From Treponema sp. (GTDB taxonomy: Bacteria > Spirochaetota > Spirochaetia > Treponematales > Breznakiellaceae), in assembly GCA_031257195.1 (NCBI GenBank), contig JAIRPD010000075.1:1-45108 (forward strand): a DNA stretch of 45,108 nt, read 5' to 3'. This document shows, piece by piece, positions 8,500 through 16,181 of this stretch (position 1 is its first letter; each line of letters opens with the position of its first letter). Both the position numbers and the translations under genes were made by a program. Below the pieces are notes generated by a model. It made no database searches. It was not told where the DNA came from and saw nothing but the letters and a program-made list of their open reading frames with translations.

Positions 8500-9385
8500 G
8501 CCGTTATTTCCCCGGCCGCCTGCGCCGCCCGTGGCGCGCTATTATAAAAGCAACCTTGGCCCCATAGACGGCCAGCTGGTTATCGATAGCCGGTTAAGGT
8601 TACGCCGCGACTGAACCGGGTTAAGCGAGAAACGGGAGGAAATGGCTGGAAACGGGAGACCTCGGGGCGGAGGTGTTGTTTTTTCGCCCGGGAAACATCG
8701 CCAACAAAGTTGGCGGTATCGTTTTTTTGATAGGAGCGGCTATGGATGAGGAGGAGGGTTCCGGTGAGGCCTCGGACTAAAGTCCGCTGTACCGGTTTGA
8801 CAGAAACCGGAGGTTAGGCGCCCGGTATCCAGGTAGCGGGTACGGAGCGGGACCTATCTGAGGAGGGCGCGGGCGGCGGCTTTGACGCCGGGTATGCCCC
8901 GGATGCGTAGGGCGCTTGGTGGGTCTCGGTGGCCGGTCTATCTGGCGGCCCGATATGTGGAGGAGCTAGGACTTGATTTCAGGAGTGATGGAGAAGTTCG
9001 GCTCGCAGCTTGCGGTAAGAGCGTCTATGTGTTCCCTGATGAGCGAGAAAAGGTAAGACCTGAGTTTATACCGGTAGAAATGCCGCAAGCACTCAAGGCA
9101 GGTGGCGGTTTTCCTGGTGCAGACGGGTTTGCCCAGCCTGCTTTTGAGCCGCGCTTTCTTTTCCCCGCTTTTTAGTACTCCCCCTGGTTTCCCGCGCTAC
9201 CGCCTGTTTTTCTTTTATCCGAAACCCCATTCGGACGCCCTTCAGTCGGCGTCCTCAGTATGATTTGGGTTACTTTTTCATTCTGTCTCAAACCTCCCTT
9301 TTCGGTTATTTTTTCGATGGCTCACCGCGGGGACTTGACAAAAAATACCGAGAGATTAAATGGCAGTATATTATGGCAGGAAGCA
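8500..9385. other. Hairpin-rich stretch without a convincing gene
   Basis: About 880 nt. There are perfect stem-loops at 8699-8715 (CGCCAAC/GTTGGCG, followed a few bases later by seven T), at about 8773-8786 (CGGACT/AGTCCG) and at about 8792-8810 (CCGGTTT/AAACCGG). An open frame at 8882-9175 (97 codons) has no recognisable domain and no clear ribosome binding site; I do not call it a gene. I found no match to tmRNA, RNase P RNA or a known riboswitch core. The stretch may be decayed mobile DNA or an unrecognised structured RNA. Confidence 0.4.
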
Positions 9386-9697
9386 ATGGATGCTGAAATA
9401 GAAAAATTATTGGATAAAGCAAAACAGAGCTGGTGTAATCTTATTTTTGTACCGAAAGAGCAACTGACGGTAGAACTATGTCATGTGGCTGTTGAACACG
9501 ATGGTATGGCGCTTCAATGTGTACCGCAAAAATTACGAACAGTGGAACTCTGGATGGCTGCCGTAAAGCAGAATGATGATGCCTTTTGGGATATACCGGA
9601 AAAGTTGCGTAAAAAGGAAATTCGCAATGTTGCTGGGATAAATCCTTATAGATGGGCAGAGAAACAGGATGCTGGGTATTCAATGGGTGAAGTTTAA
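9386..9697 (+). CDS. DUF4116-like repeat protein
   Basis: Starting at the ATG preceded by AGGA (9378-9381), 103 residues. The frame is open upstream to an ATG at 9260 without a ribosome binding site. At least two copies of a repeat of about 25 residues can be seen, of the form VP-x-LR/LT-VEL-x-x-AV-x-x-D-x-x-A, resembling DUF4116 repeats. These repeats occur in short proteins of unknown function in bacteria and large viruses. Base composition is far more AT-rich than in the flanking genes, which points to horizontal acquisition. It overlaps the next frame by 29 nt. Its function is unknown. Confidence 0.55.
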   Translation: MDAEIEKLLDKAKQSWCNLIFVPKEQLTVELCHVAVEHDGMALQCVPQKLRTVELWMAAVKQNDDAFWDIPEKLRKKEIRNVAGINPYRWAEKQDAGYSMGEV

Positions 9698-10025
9698 TGG
9701 CGTTTCTGATGAAACCGGAAAAGAGATTTTCGATTGCGAGGATACATTATACAAGAACATCACGAAACTGAAAGAAATATATGAACAGGGTGTAACGAAA
9801 GGTGATCATCCTGTTAATACTGACTACCGCAGTATTTTGACTCACGAAATCGGTCATGCCATAACATGGAAAATCGCAAGAGATACCGGAGAATATCACT
9901 CTACGCTTACTAAGTCTCTCCGTGAAGAAGTTCTTAAAGAAACAGGATTTACGATAGAGGATGTGGCGAATAATTTATCGCGTTATGCCGCGGAATATGA
10001 TGCGATGATGGCTGAGTTCTTATGA
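9669..10025 (+). CDS. HExxH metallopeptidase-like protein fragment
   Basis: 118 residues containing THEIGHAITWK, an HExxH zinc-binding motif, with a possible third ligand in the AEYDAMMAEF region about 60 residues on. It resembles the C-terminal part of phage- or toxin-associated metalloprotease domains. The usual continuation after EF is absent, and the N-terminal region has no good start or domain. It is probably the remnant of a longer gene, or a cassette-borne fragment. It has the same AT-rich composition as the preceding DUF4116-like frame and sits in another frame relative to it, so a frameshifted single ancestral gene is also possible. Confidence 0.5.
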   Translation: MLGIQWVKFNGVSDETGKEIFDCEDTLYKNITKLKEIYEQGVTKGDHPVNTDYRSILTHEIGHAITWKIARDTGEYHSTLTKSLREEVLKETGFTIEDVANNLSRYAAEYDAMMAEFL

Positions 10026-10278
10026 CTAAAGCGATGACAAGAAAGTTTAGAGGGCATTTCGCATAACACGCTTGTATGCGCTACGCCGCCTTCGGGGTTC
10101 CGTCTGGCTTCGGCGGCCATGCTGCCGCAATCAGTCGCCGCGCTCCTTCCCGCACCGCTGCTCCGGCGTATTTTACCAGCCCTGGTTACGTTCCTTTGGT
10201 ATGATATTACGCAACATTAGACCCCACAAAGCTCAGCTTTACCACGGACGGGAACAGGACCCCAGGCCCTGTTTATCC
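10026..10278. other. Intergenic junction between AT-rich island and GC-rich DNA
   Basis: The composition returns abruptly to GC-rich. The segment contains CGCATA/TATGCG arms (10068-10086) around CGCATAACACG, a GCCGCC/GGCGGC stem (about 10087-10118), and an AAAGCT-C-AGCTTT inverted repeat near 10229-10241. No gene is apparent. The frame that runs through here into the lipoprotein gene is not supported as coding. Confidence 0.4.
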
Positions 10279-10307
10279 TTGAGTTTGGCCGGTTTTCCGC
10301 CGATAGT
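10279..10307 (+). promoter_or_regulatory. Promoter of the solute-binding lipoprotein gene
   Basis: TTGAGT (10279-10284) and GATAGT (10302-10307) are spaced by 17 nt. The ATG at 10315 lies 7 nt after the -10 box without a ribosome binding site, so the mRNA is predicted to be leaderless. Confidence 0.6.
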
Positions 10308-10314
10308 AATACGT

Positions 10315-11295
10315 ATGTCCACTGGGTTTTTCAAAAAAAGAGCGGTTAGGGAACGCTGGCGCGGGGTTACGCGGTGGTGGCTCCCGCTTTTCGCCGTCCT
10401 GGCTGTTTCCTGCGGCCGGGAGAAGGGCGCCGGAACGGTTTCCCCGCCGGAAGAACTATCCCCGCTGGAGACGGTACGGAGCCTGGAAGCGGCCAACAGC
10501 CGGCTGGACGTTTCCCTGGCGGATACCAGGGCCTATCCCCGGGAAATCCGGTCGATTTTAAGCCGGGGCTCTGTTATTTTTGCCATGACCGCCGCGGATC
10601 AAAAGCCTTTTTTTTACCAGGAAGAAACCACGGGGGAACTTATCGGCCTGGATGTGGAGATTGCCTACGAGATCGCCAACCGGCTGGGGGTCCGGGCGGT
10701 TTTTAACCGGGACGCGGCGAGTTTTGACGGCGTGGTGACGAAGGTGGTCAACAAGGAAGCGGATATTGCCCTGAGCAAGCTTTCAAGGACCATGCGCCGG
10801 GCCGAGCTGGTCCGGTATACCAAGCCCTATATTGTGTTCCGCCAGGCCCTGCTGGTAAACCGGCTGGAATTTGCCAAGATAGGCCCGGAAGACCAGCTTC
10901 CGGGGTATATCAAGAATTTCCAGGGCTCCCTGGGGGTGATAAAAAATTCTTCCTACGAGAATTACGCGGCGGTGAATTTTCCCGCCGCCGCCATTGAGGC
11001 CTTTGACACCTGGGGCGAAACGGTGGACGCCCTGTTTGCCGGGAAGGTGCTGGCGGTATACCGGGACGAGGGGGAGATCCTCATCGTCAACGCCATCAGA
11101 AAAGACGCCGCCATGCTGATGAAGACGGTTTTTATCAACGATCAGCAGGACCCCATCGCCATGGCGGTTAACGCGGACGCGCCGTTTTTGCAGGAGTGGC
11201 TGAACGTGTTCCTTGAGGAATATTTGCCGCAAAAACCCGAGGAATTTATCACAGCCAGGATTGTGCGGCGTCATTTCGGCGCCGGCGCCCCATAA
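10315..11295 (+). CDS. Family-3 solute-binding lipoprotein (amino-acid type)
   Basis: 326 residues from the ATG at 10315. An in-frame extension back to 10072 is open but is not protein-like. The N-terminus has basic residues, a hydrophobic stretch and the lipobox LAVSC with Cys33, so it should be anchored in the membrane facing the periplasm. Residues about 80-310 form an SBP_bac_3 domain (GSVIFAMTA, LIGLDVEIAYEIANRLG, ADIALSKLSRT), the family that binds polar amino acids. No ABC permease or ATPase follows. Instead, 16 nt downstream lies a DAACS symporter that itself carries a related domain. The protein may deliver ligand to, or sense for, that transporter. Confidence 0.82.
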   Translation: MSTGFFKKRAVRERWRGVTRWWLPLFAVLAVSCGREKGAGTVSPPEELSPLETVRSLEAANSRLDVSLADTRAYPREIRSILSRGSVIFAMTAADQKPFFYQEETTGELIGLDVEIAYEIANRLGVRAVFNRDAASFDGVVTKVVNKEADIALSKLSRTMRRAELVRYTKPYIVFRQALLVNRLEFAKIGPEDQLPGYIKNFQGSLGVIKNSSYENYAAVNFPAAAIEAFDTWGETVDALFAGKVLAVYRDEGEILIVNAIRKDAAMLMKTVFINDQQDPIAMAVNADAPFLQEWLNVFLEEYLPQKPEEFITARIVRRHFGAGAP

Positions 11296-11311
11296 ATAAA
11301 GGAACGATAAT

Positions 11312-13036
11312 GTGAAAAGCGCCTTCTTAAAACATCCCCTGGCGATCCTGGCCGGCGTGGCCCTGGGGGTACTGCTTGGCCTTTACGACGCTCCCCTGTC
11401 CGCCCGGCTGGGGATAGGCAGCTTCGCCCAGATTGTCGCCGTCCCGGGACAGCTCTACCTTTTCTACCTCCAGATGACGGTGATTCCCATCATTATTACC
11501 GCCATCGCCTCCAGCCTGGGCAGGCTTATGCGGAGCAGGAGCAGCGCCGGCCTTATCAAAAGGATCGCGATGGTTTTGGCGCTCTGCGTCATGGTCATGG
11601 CCCTGACCGGCATGATCCTGGGGATAACCGGCAAGCCGGGCGCGGGGCTGGACGAAAATACCCGGTCCCTCCTCTCAAAACTCATCTCCTCCCAGGATAA
11701 GGAAGGGACAAGCGGCGTCCTGGAGATCAGCCTGCGGGCGGGGCGGCAGATCAATCTTCCGGTGTCAGGGCCGAGCCTGGGGAATTTTTTTCGGGACCTG
11801 GTTCCCTCCAACATATTCCACGCCCTGACCATGGGCAGTACCATGGCGATTGTGTTTTTTTCTATTATCTTCGGGGTAGCCATTGGCATCTTAAAGGAAG
11901 AATCCGCGTCCCTGCTCATCAGCCTCCTGTCCGCGATTTTTGAGGCCTTCCAAAAAATCATTAACTGGTCCCTGTACCTCCTCCCCTTTGGCCTGGTCTG
12001 TCTCATGGCCGCCCAGGTCGCTGAGATGGGTCCCCAGATATTCATGGCCATGTCGAAATTTATTATCCTCTACACCGCCGGGACCGTTATTATTTTTATC
12101 GCCGCCACCGCGGTAATATGGTTCCGGTCGGGGATCGCCAATCCCTTCCGGGTCCTGGGATTCCTCTTTGAGCCCATACTCCTGGCTTTCGCTACCCGGA
12201 ATTCCATGGCGGTCCTGCCCAGCGCTATTACCGCCCTGGACAAAAAGATGGGGTTCAACTCCACCTCGGTAAACCTAACTTTGCCCCTGGGCATGACCCT
12301 GGGACGGTTCGGGAACATCTTCTACTTTGCCGTAGCGGCTTTTTTTGTGGCCCAGATATACAACACCCCCCTGGGGTTGATACACTACCTTATCATCTTT
12401 ATCGGGGTCATCTTTGGCGGCACCGCCACCGCCGGGGCCACGGGGATCGTTACCCTGTCGATGATCAGCATAATCCTCAATCCCCTGGGACTGCCGGTGG
12501 AGGCGGTGTTGGTGATCTTCATGGCCATCGACCCCATCATCGATCCCTTCAGGACCTTCCTGATCGTTTACGTGAATATGGCCGCCACGAGCCTTATCGC
12601 CAGCCGGGACTGTACAAACCCGGATACGCGGGAAGCCGCAACCCTTAGGGTCTGTGTCCGGGAATCCCGGGACCGCCCGCCTTTTCTTTACCGCCGGGAC
12701 GGAACGTTCCAGGGTTTGGAAATTGACCTGCTGGGGGAAATGGCCCGGCGGCTTGGCCGGTCGCTGATCCTTGAAGACGCGGCGGCCCTTGATTATGGAG
12801 AAGAGAGATGGCCGCAGGGGCGAGCGGACCTGCTGGCGGGGCTTATCGTTAAAGACCAGGAAGCCCCCCCGGGCTTTGTTTTTTCCAGACCCTGGGCGAT
12901 GGTCAACGGGCAGCAGGGGACAAAAAAGGAGCTGTGTTTTCTGCTTCCCGCGGAAAGTCCCGCCGCGGCCTTGATTGACGGGATACTCAAAACCCTCAAC
13001 GGGGAGCGGTTCCTCAAATCACGGAAAATAGGTTAG
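11312..13036 (+). CDS. Divergent DAACS (glutamate/dicarboxylate) symporter fused to a solute-binding-like domain
   Basis: 574 residues, GTG start with AAGGA upstream. Residues 1 to about 430 follow the GltP/DctA fold with eight membrane segments and two re-entrant hairpins. Residues about 443-574 resemble a shortened SBP_bac_3 domain (TLRVCVRES, GLEIDLLGEMARRLG, GRADLLAGLI), lacking much of lobe II. The TM7 signature NMDGT reads GRFGN, the HP1 serine motif SSSA reads RNSM, and in TM8 the substrate-binding Asp and Arg are kept (IDPFRT) while the later Asn and Asp are Ile and Asn. Ion coupling or substrate is therefore probably altered. In known DAACS structures both termini are cytoplasmic, which would put the fused domain inside the cell. 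Confidence 0.8.
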   Translation: MKSAFLKHPLAILAGVALGVLLGLYDAPLSARLGIGSFAQIVAVPGQLYLFYLQMTVIPIIITAIASSLGRLMRSRSSAGLIKRIAMVLALCVMVMALTGMILGITGKPGAGLDENTRSLLSKLISSQDKEGTSGVLEISLRAGRQINLPVSGPSLGNFFRDLVPSNIFHALTMGSTMAIVFFSIIFGVAIGILKEESASLLISLLSAIFEAFQKIINWSLYLLPFGLVCLMAAQVAEMGPQIFMAMSKFIILYTAGTVIIFIAATAVIWFRSGIANPFRVLGFLFEPILLAFATRNSMAVLPSAITALDKKMGFNSTSVNLTLPLGMTLGRFGNIFYFAVAAFFVAQIYNTPLGLIHYLIIFIGVIFGGTATAGATGIVTLSMISIILNPLGLPVEAVLVIFMAIDPIIDPFRTFLIVYVNMAATSLIASRDCTNPDTREAATLRVCVRESRDRPPFLYRRDGTFQGLEIDLLGEMARRLGRSLILEDAAALDYGEERWPQGRADLLAGLIVKDQEAPPGFVFSRPWAMVNGQQGTKKELCFLLPAESPAAALIDGILKTLNGERFLKSRKIG

Positions 13037-13079
13037 GCGAAACGCCCGGGGGTTTATTGAAAATAGCAGGGGAGAACTA

Positions 13080-13108
13080 TTGATAAACGAAAATTTATGG
13101 TCTAAACT
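13080..13108 (+). promoter_or_regulatory. Promoter of the adenylate cyclase gene
   Basis: TTGATA (13080-13085) and TAAACT (13103-13108) are spaced by 17 nt. The leader to the ATG at 13220 would be about 105 nt. Confidence 0.5.
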
Positions 13109-13219
13109 AACAACAGTTTTCAATGGATTCGCGCCAAAACGGAGGAGTTTATAAAATAAAGCGCCGCGGACAGCGGGAAAGTAAATAATTACGGGGAGAG
13201 GATTATAAAAAATACGGCC

Positions 13220-15358
13220 ATGAACAAAAAAATCACTCATCTGCGGGTTTCCTGGGGAATTATTTTCGTCAATTCCTTTTTCCTTGTCGTCGCCGCGGTG
13301 ATTATCCTTGTTTCCATGTGGAATAACTCGGAGCGGACCGCCCGGGAGCTGTCCGAAGCCCTGATCGCGGAAATACAGAATTCGGTCAGCTACCGGACGA
13401 CCAACTACTTTTATCCCGCTCAAACGGCCAATCACAGCCTGGCTTTCCTCATCTACCGGTACTTTGAGGACCCCATCAACAACCAGGTCAACCGGGATCA
13501 GTTGTTCGATTACTACGAGGAAATCCAAAAGCTCCACCCCCAGTTCAAGATGGTTTACTACGCGGATACCCGGGGAGACCTGGTGATGCTGCTCAGGATG
13601 GAGGACGGGAGTTTTTCCAAGCGATACGTCCATAACACGGGTTCCCAGATACAAATCAGGTATGACCATGTCAATCCCAGTTATTACGGAACCCACCCCA
13701 ATGTCGATGAACCCCCGGAAACCGGATACGATCCCCGCAAGCGTTCCTGGTACACGCTGGCGGAGACCGCGAAATCGATAGCCTGGACCCCGGTATACCT
13801 GTTCGCTACGGGCCATCTCCCCGGCTTTACCTGCACGGTACCCATCTTTGACACCGATGGGAAAACTATCGGGGTAAGCTGCGTCGATATAGCGGTGGAC
13901 GAATTATCCCGCTTCCTGGGAACCCTCCGGCCAACGCCGGGCACAAAAATTGTTATCCTGGACAAGCAGAACAACCTTGTGGCTATTCAGGCGCGGCGGG
14001 ATGAGGATTTACAAGCGCTCTTTGTCACGGGCCAGGACAGCGGCGGAAATACCACCTATGATATATCCGGCCTGGACGCCTTTCGTGATGAGTCCCTGCG
14101 TTCCGTTTTACAGCAGCTGATACAGGAACCGGGGAAGCTAACCCGGATCAAGCAGGGAAACAAAAACTATCAGGCGATCCTCACCCCTATCTCCGCGGGG
14201 GCCGGCCTGGAACTGAACATCGGCATTGTTATCCCCGAAGACGATATTACCGGCCATGTGCGGAAAAACCTGAAAATCGTTACCCTCTTTTCCATCGGTA
14301 TTCTTATCCTCATCATGGTTGTCAGCGGCCTGCTTTCCAGCGCGATCGCCACCCCCATGCGCCGGCTCGCCAAAGAAATGATGAAGATAAAATCCTTTGA
14401 TCTTGACTCGGAAGTGAGCATCAAAACCGCCTTCCTGGAAATCATAAATATGCGGGACTCCTTTGAAAGCATGCGCGGGGGCCTGCGGAATTTTAAGCGC
14501 TATGTTCCCGCGGAGCTGGTGGCGCAGCTGGTGAAAGGGGAAATCAACGCCGACCTGGGGGGCGAAAAACGGGAGCTGACCATCTTATTCAGCGACATCG
14601 CCAACTTTACCTCCATCGCGGAGCAGCTAAAACCGGAAGTGCTGGTGCAGGACCTCCGCACCTACTTTGAAACCGCCTCAAAGGCCATCCTGGAAAACCA
14701 GGGAACCATCGACAAATACATCGGTGATTCGGTGATGGCCTTCTGGGGCGCGCCGGTGCCGATGGAAGATCACGCGGATCGCGCCTGCCAATCCGCCCTG
14801 ATGATCCGGAACAACCTCTATACCCTTTTTCAGCAATGGGTAATCCAGGGCAGATCCCCCTTCCATACCCGCATGGGCATCCATACCGGGGAAGTTATCG
14901 TGGGCAACGTGGGCTATCAAGAACGGCTCAACTATACGGTCCTGGGGGATTCGGTGAACGTCTCCAGCCGCCTGGAGGGGTTGAACAAAGTCTACGGCAC
15001 AACGATTATTGTCAGCGACTTTACCCGGAACCAGTGCCAGGATTCCTTTGAATTCCGCCTCCTGGACCGGGTCGCGGTAACCGGACGCAAGGAGGCCTTT
15101 GATATCTATGAGCTCCTCTCGCTGAAGGACCTGCTTGGTAATTCTCTCAAAAAGCTCTACCAGTATTACGAAACCGGTCTGGGGTACTATTTTGACAAAA
15201 AATGGGACGAGGGCCTGAGGTACTTCAGCTCCGTATTGAAATACCGGCCCAACGATACCCCCAGCAAGATCCTGCTGGAACGGTGCCTGCGCTACAAACG
15301 GAATCCGCCGCCCCCGGAATGGAACGGCGTTTTTATCCAGCAGTCAAAGGAACTTTAA
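13220..15358 (+). CDS. Membrane adenylate cyclase with dCache sensor (dCache-HAMP-class III cyclase)
   Basis: 712 residues. TM1 is about 11-32, a periplasmic double-Cache sensor spans about 35-350, TM2 is about 353-375, and HAMP and linker run to about 440. The class III catalytic domain is about 450-635, with a C-terminal tail of about 75 residues. Metal-binding Asp459 (LFSDIANF) and Asp503 (YIGDSVMAFW), the adenine-specifying Lys499 and the motif YTVLGDSVNVSSRLE are present, so it should make cAMP from ATP. In the sensor, Tyr170, Arg175, Trp177, Tyr178, Tyr193 and Asp223 have the spacing reported for amino-acid-binding dCache domains. The purine-rich GGGGAGAGG is 19 nt upstream of the ATG, rather far. 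The stop codon overlaps the racemase ATG. Confidence 0.9.
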   Translation: MNKKITHLRVSWGIIFVNSFFLVVAAVIILVSMWNNSERTARELSEALIAEIQNSVSYRTTNYFYPAQTANHSLAFLIYRYFEDPINNQVNRDQLFDYYEEIQKLHPQFKMVYYADTRGDLVMLLRMEDGSFSKRYVHNTGSQIQIRYDHVNPSYYGTHPNVDEPPETGYDPRKRSWYTLAETAKSIAWTPVYLFATGHLPGFTCTVPIFDTDGKTIGVSCVDIAVDELSRFLGTLRPTPGTKIVILDKQNNLVAIQARRDEDLQALFVTGQDSGGNTTYDISGLDAFRDESLRSVLQQLIQEPGKLTRIKQGNKNYQAILTPISAGAGLELNIGIVIPEDDITGHVRKNLKIVTLFSIGILILIMVVSGLLSSAIATPMRRLAKEMMKIKSFDLDSEVSIKTAFLEIINMRDSFESMRGGLRNFKRYVPAELVAQLVKGEINADLGGEKRELTILFSDIANFTSIAEQLKPEVLVQDLRTYFETASKAILENQGTIDKYIGDSVMAFWGAPVPMEDHADRACQSALMIRNNLYTLFQQWVIQGRSPFHTRMGIHTGEVIVGNVGYQERLNYTVLGDSVNVSSRLEGLNKVYGTTIIVSDFTRNQCQDSFEFRLLDRVAVTGRKEAFDIYELLSLKDLLGNSLKKLYQYYETGLGYYFDKKWDEGLRYFSSVLKYRPNDTPSKILLERCLRYKRNPPPPEWNGVFIQQSKEL

Positions 15359-16134
15359 TGGAAAGCGGAACCGCCCCGGTGATCGGCGTGATCGGCGGCG
15401 TCGGCCCCTACGCGGGGCTTGAATTTATCAGGTATATCTTCAATAACACCCGGGCCGTAAAGGATCAGGATCACCTGAACTGTATGCTCGTTTCCTGCCC
15501 TTCCCTCATTCCCGACCGCACCGGCTACCTGCTTTCCGGCGGGGAAAATCCCGCCCAGGGCCTCTTTGAAAGCGCCGCGATGCTCTGCCGCGCCGGGGCC
15601 CGCTGCGCCGTAGTGGCCTGCAACACCGCCCATTCGGAACGGATCTTTGGCCCCTTCCGCGCCAGGGCCGCCGAATCCCTGCCGGACCTTCAGATGGTGA
15701 ATATGCTGGAAACCTGCGCCCTCCATATAAAGGAGGAATCCCCCCGGTGTACCCGGATTGGGCTGCTGGCCACCAAGGGGACCCACCAGAGCCGGGTGTA
15801 CCATGAGTACCTGCGGGAGGACGAGGGCTTTACCCTGCTGGAGCCGGAACAGCCGGGGCGGGAGAAGATCCACGAGGCGATCTACAACGAACGGTTTGGC
15901 ATTAAGGCCCACTCCCATCCGGTAAAACCCCAGGCGCGGAACCACATTATCTACGAGATATACCGGCTGGTGGACCGGGGAGCCCAGGCGGTGATCCTGG
16001 GCTGCACGGAGCTGCCCCTGGCGGTAAGCGCCGGGGATTTTTCCGTCCCCGTCATCGATCCGGGGGAGCTTACCGCCCGGCGGCTCATCGCCCTGACGGC
16101 GCCGGAAAAACTGCGGGAACCGCGGCGGGACTAG
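15358..16134 (+). CDS. Aspartate/glutamate racemase family protein
   Basis: 258 residues. The ATG shares one base with the cyclase stop (TAATG) and has AAAGGA 7 nt upstream, so it is translationally coupled to the cyclase. An in-frame extension into the cyclase gene (from 15202) is a shadow. GVIGGVGPYAGLEF opens the N-terminal lobe. VACNTAH and ILGCTELPL carry the two cysteines that act as acid and base in cofactor-independent Asp/Glu racemases. The likely reaction is interconversion of D- and L-aspartate or glutamate in the cytoplasm. Hydantoin racemase-like or other substrates cannot be excluded. Confidence 0.88.
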   Translation: MESGTAPVIGVIGGVGPYAGLEFIRYIFNNTRAVKDQDHLNCMLVSCPSLIPDRTGYLLSGGENPAQGLFESAAMLCRAGARCAVVACNTAHSERIFGPFRARAAESLPDLQMVNMLETCALHIKEESPRCTRIGLLATKGTHQSRVYHEYLREDEGFTLLEPEQPGREKIHEAIYNERFGIKAHSHPVKPQARNHIIYEIYRLVDRGAQAVILGCTELPLAVSAGDFSVPVIDPGELTARRLIALTAPEKLREPRRD

Positions 16135-16181
16135 CGCCGCCCCGCCGGTTCCCGGACGACGCGTACATCATCCCCGGACGT

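Noticed and set aside
8640-8880. Known structured RNA (tmRNA, RNase P RNA, SRP RNA or c-di-GMP riboswitch)
   Set aside because: Short similarities such as GGTAGCGGG occur, but none of the conserved core sequences of these RNAs is complete.
8882-9175. 97-codon open frame on the plus strand
   Set aside because: No ribosome binding site, no recognisable domain, mixed composition and location in a hairpin-rich segment; not listed as a gene.
10072-10314. In-frame N-terminal extension of the solute-binding lipoprotein
   Set aside because: Arg/Cys-rich, not protein-like, and it would bury the lipoprotein signal peptide; the promoter sits inside it.
15202-15357. In-frame extension of the racemase into the cyclase gene
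   Set aside because: Pro/Arg-rich shadow translation; the ATG at 15358 has AAAGGA and fits the family N-terminus.
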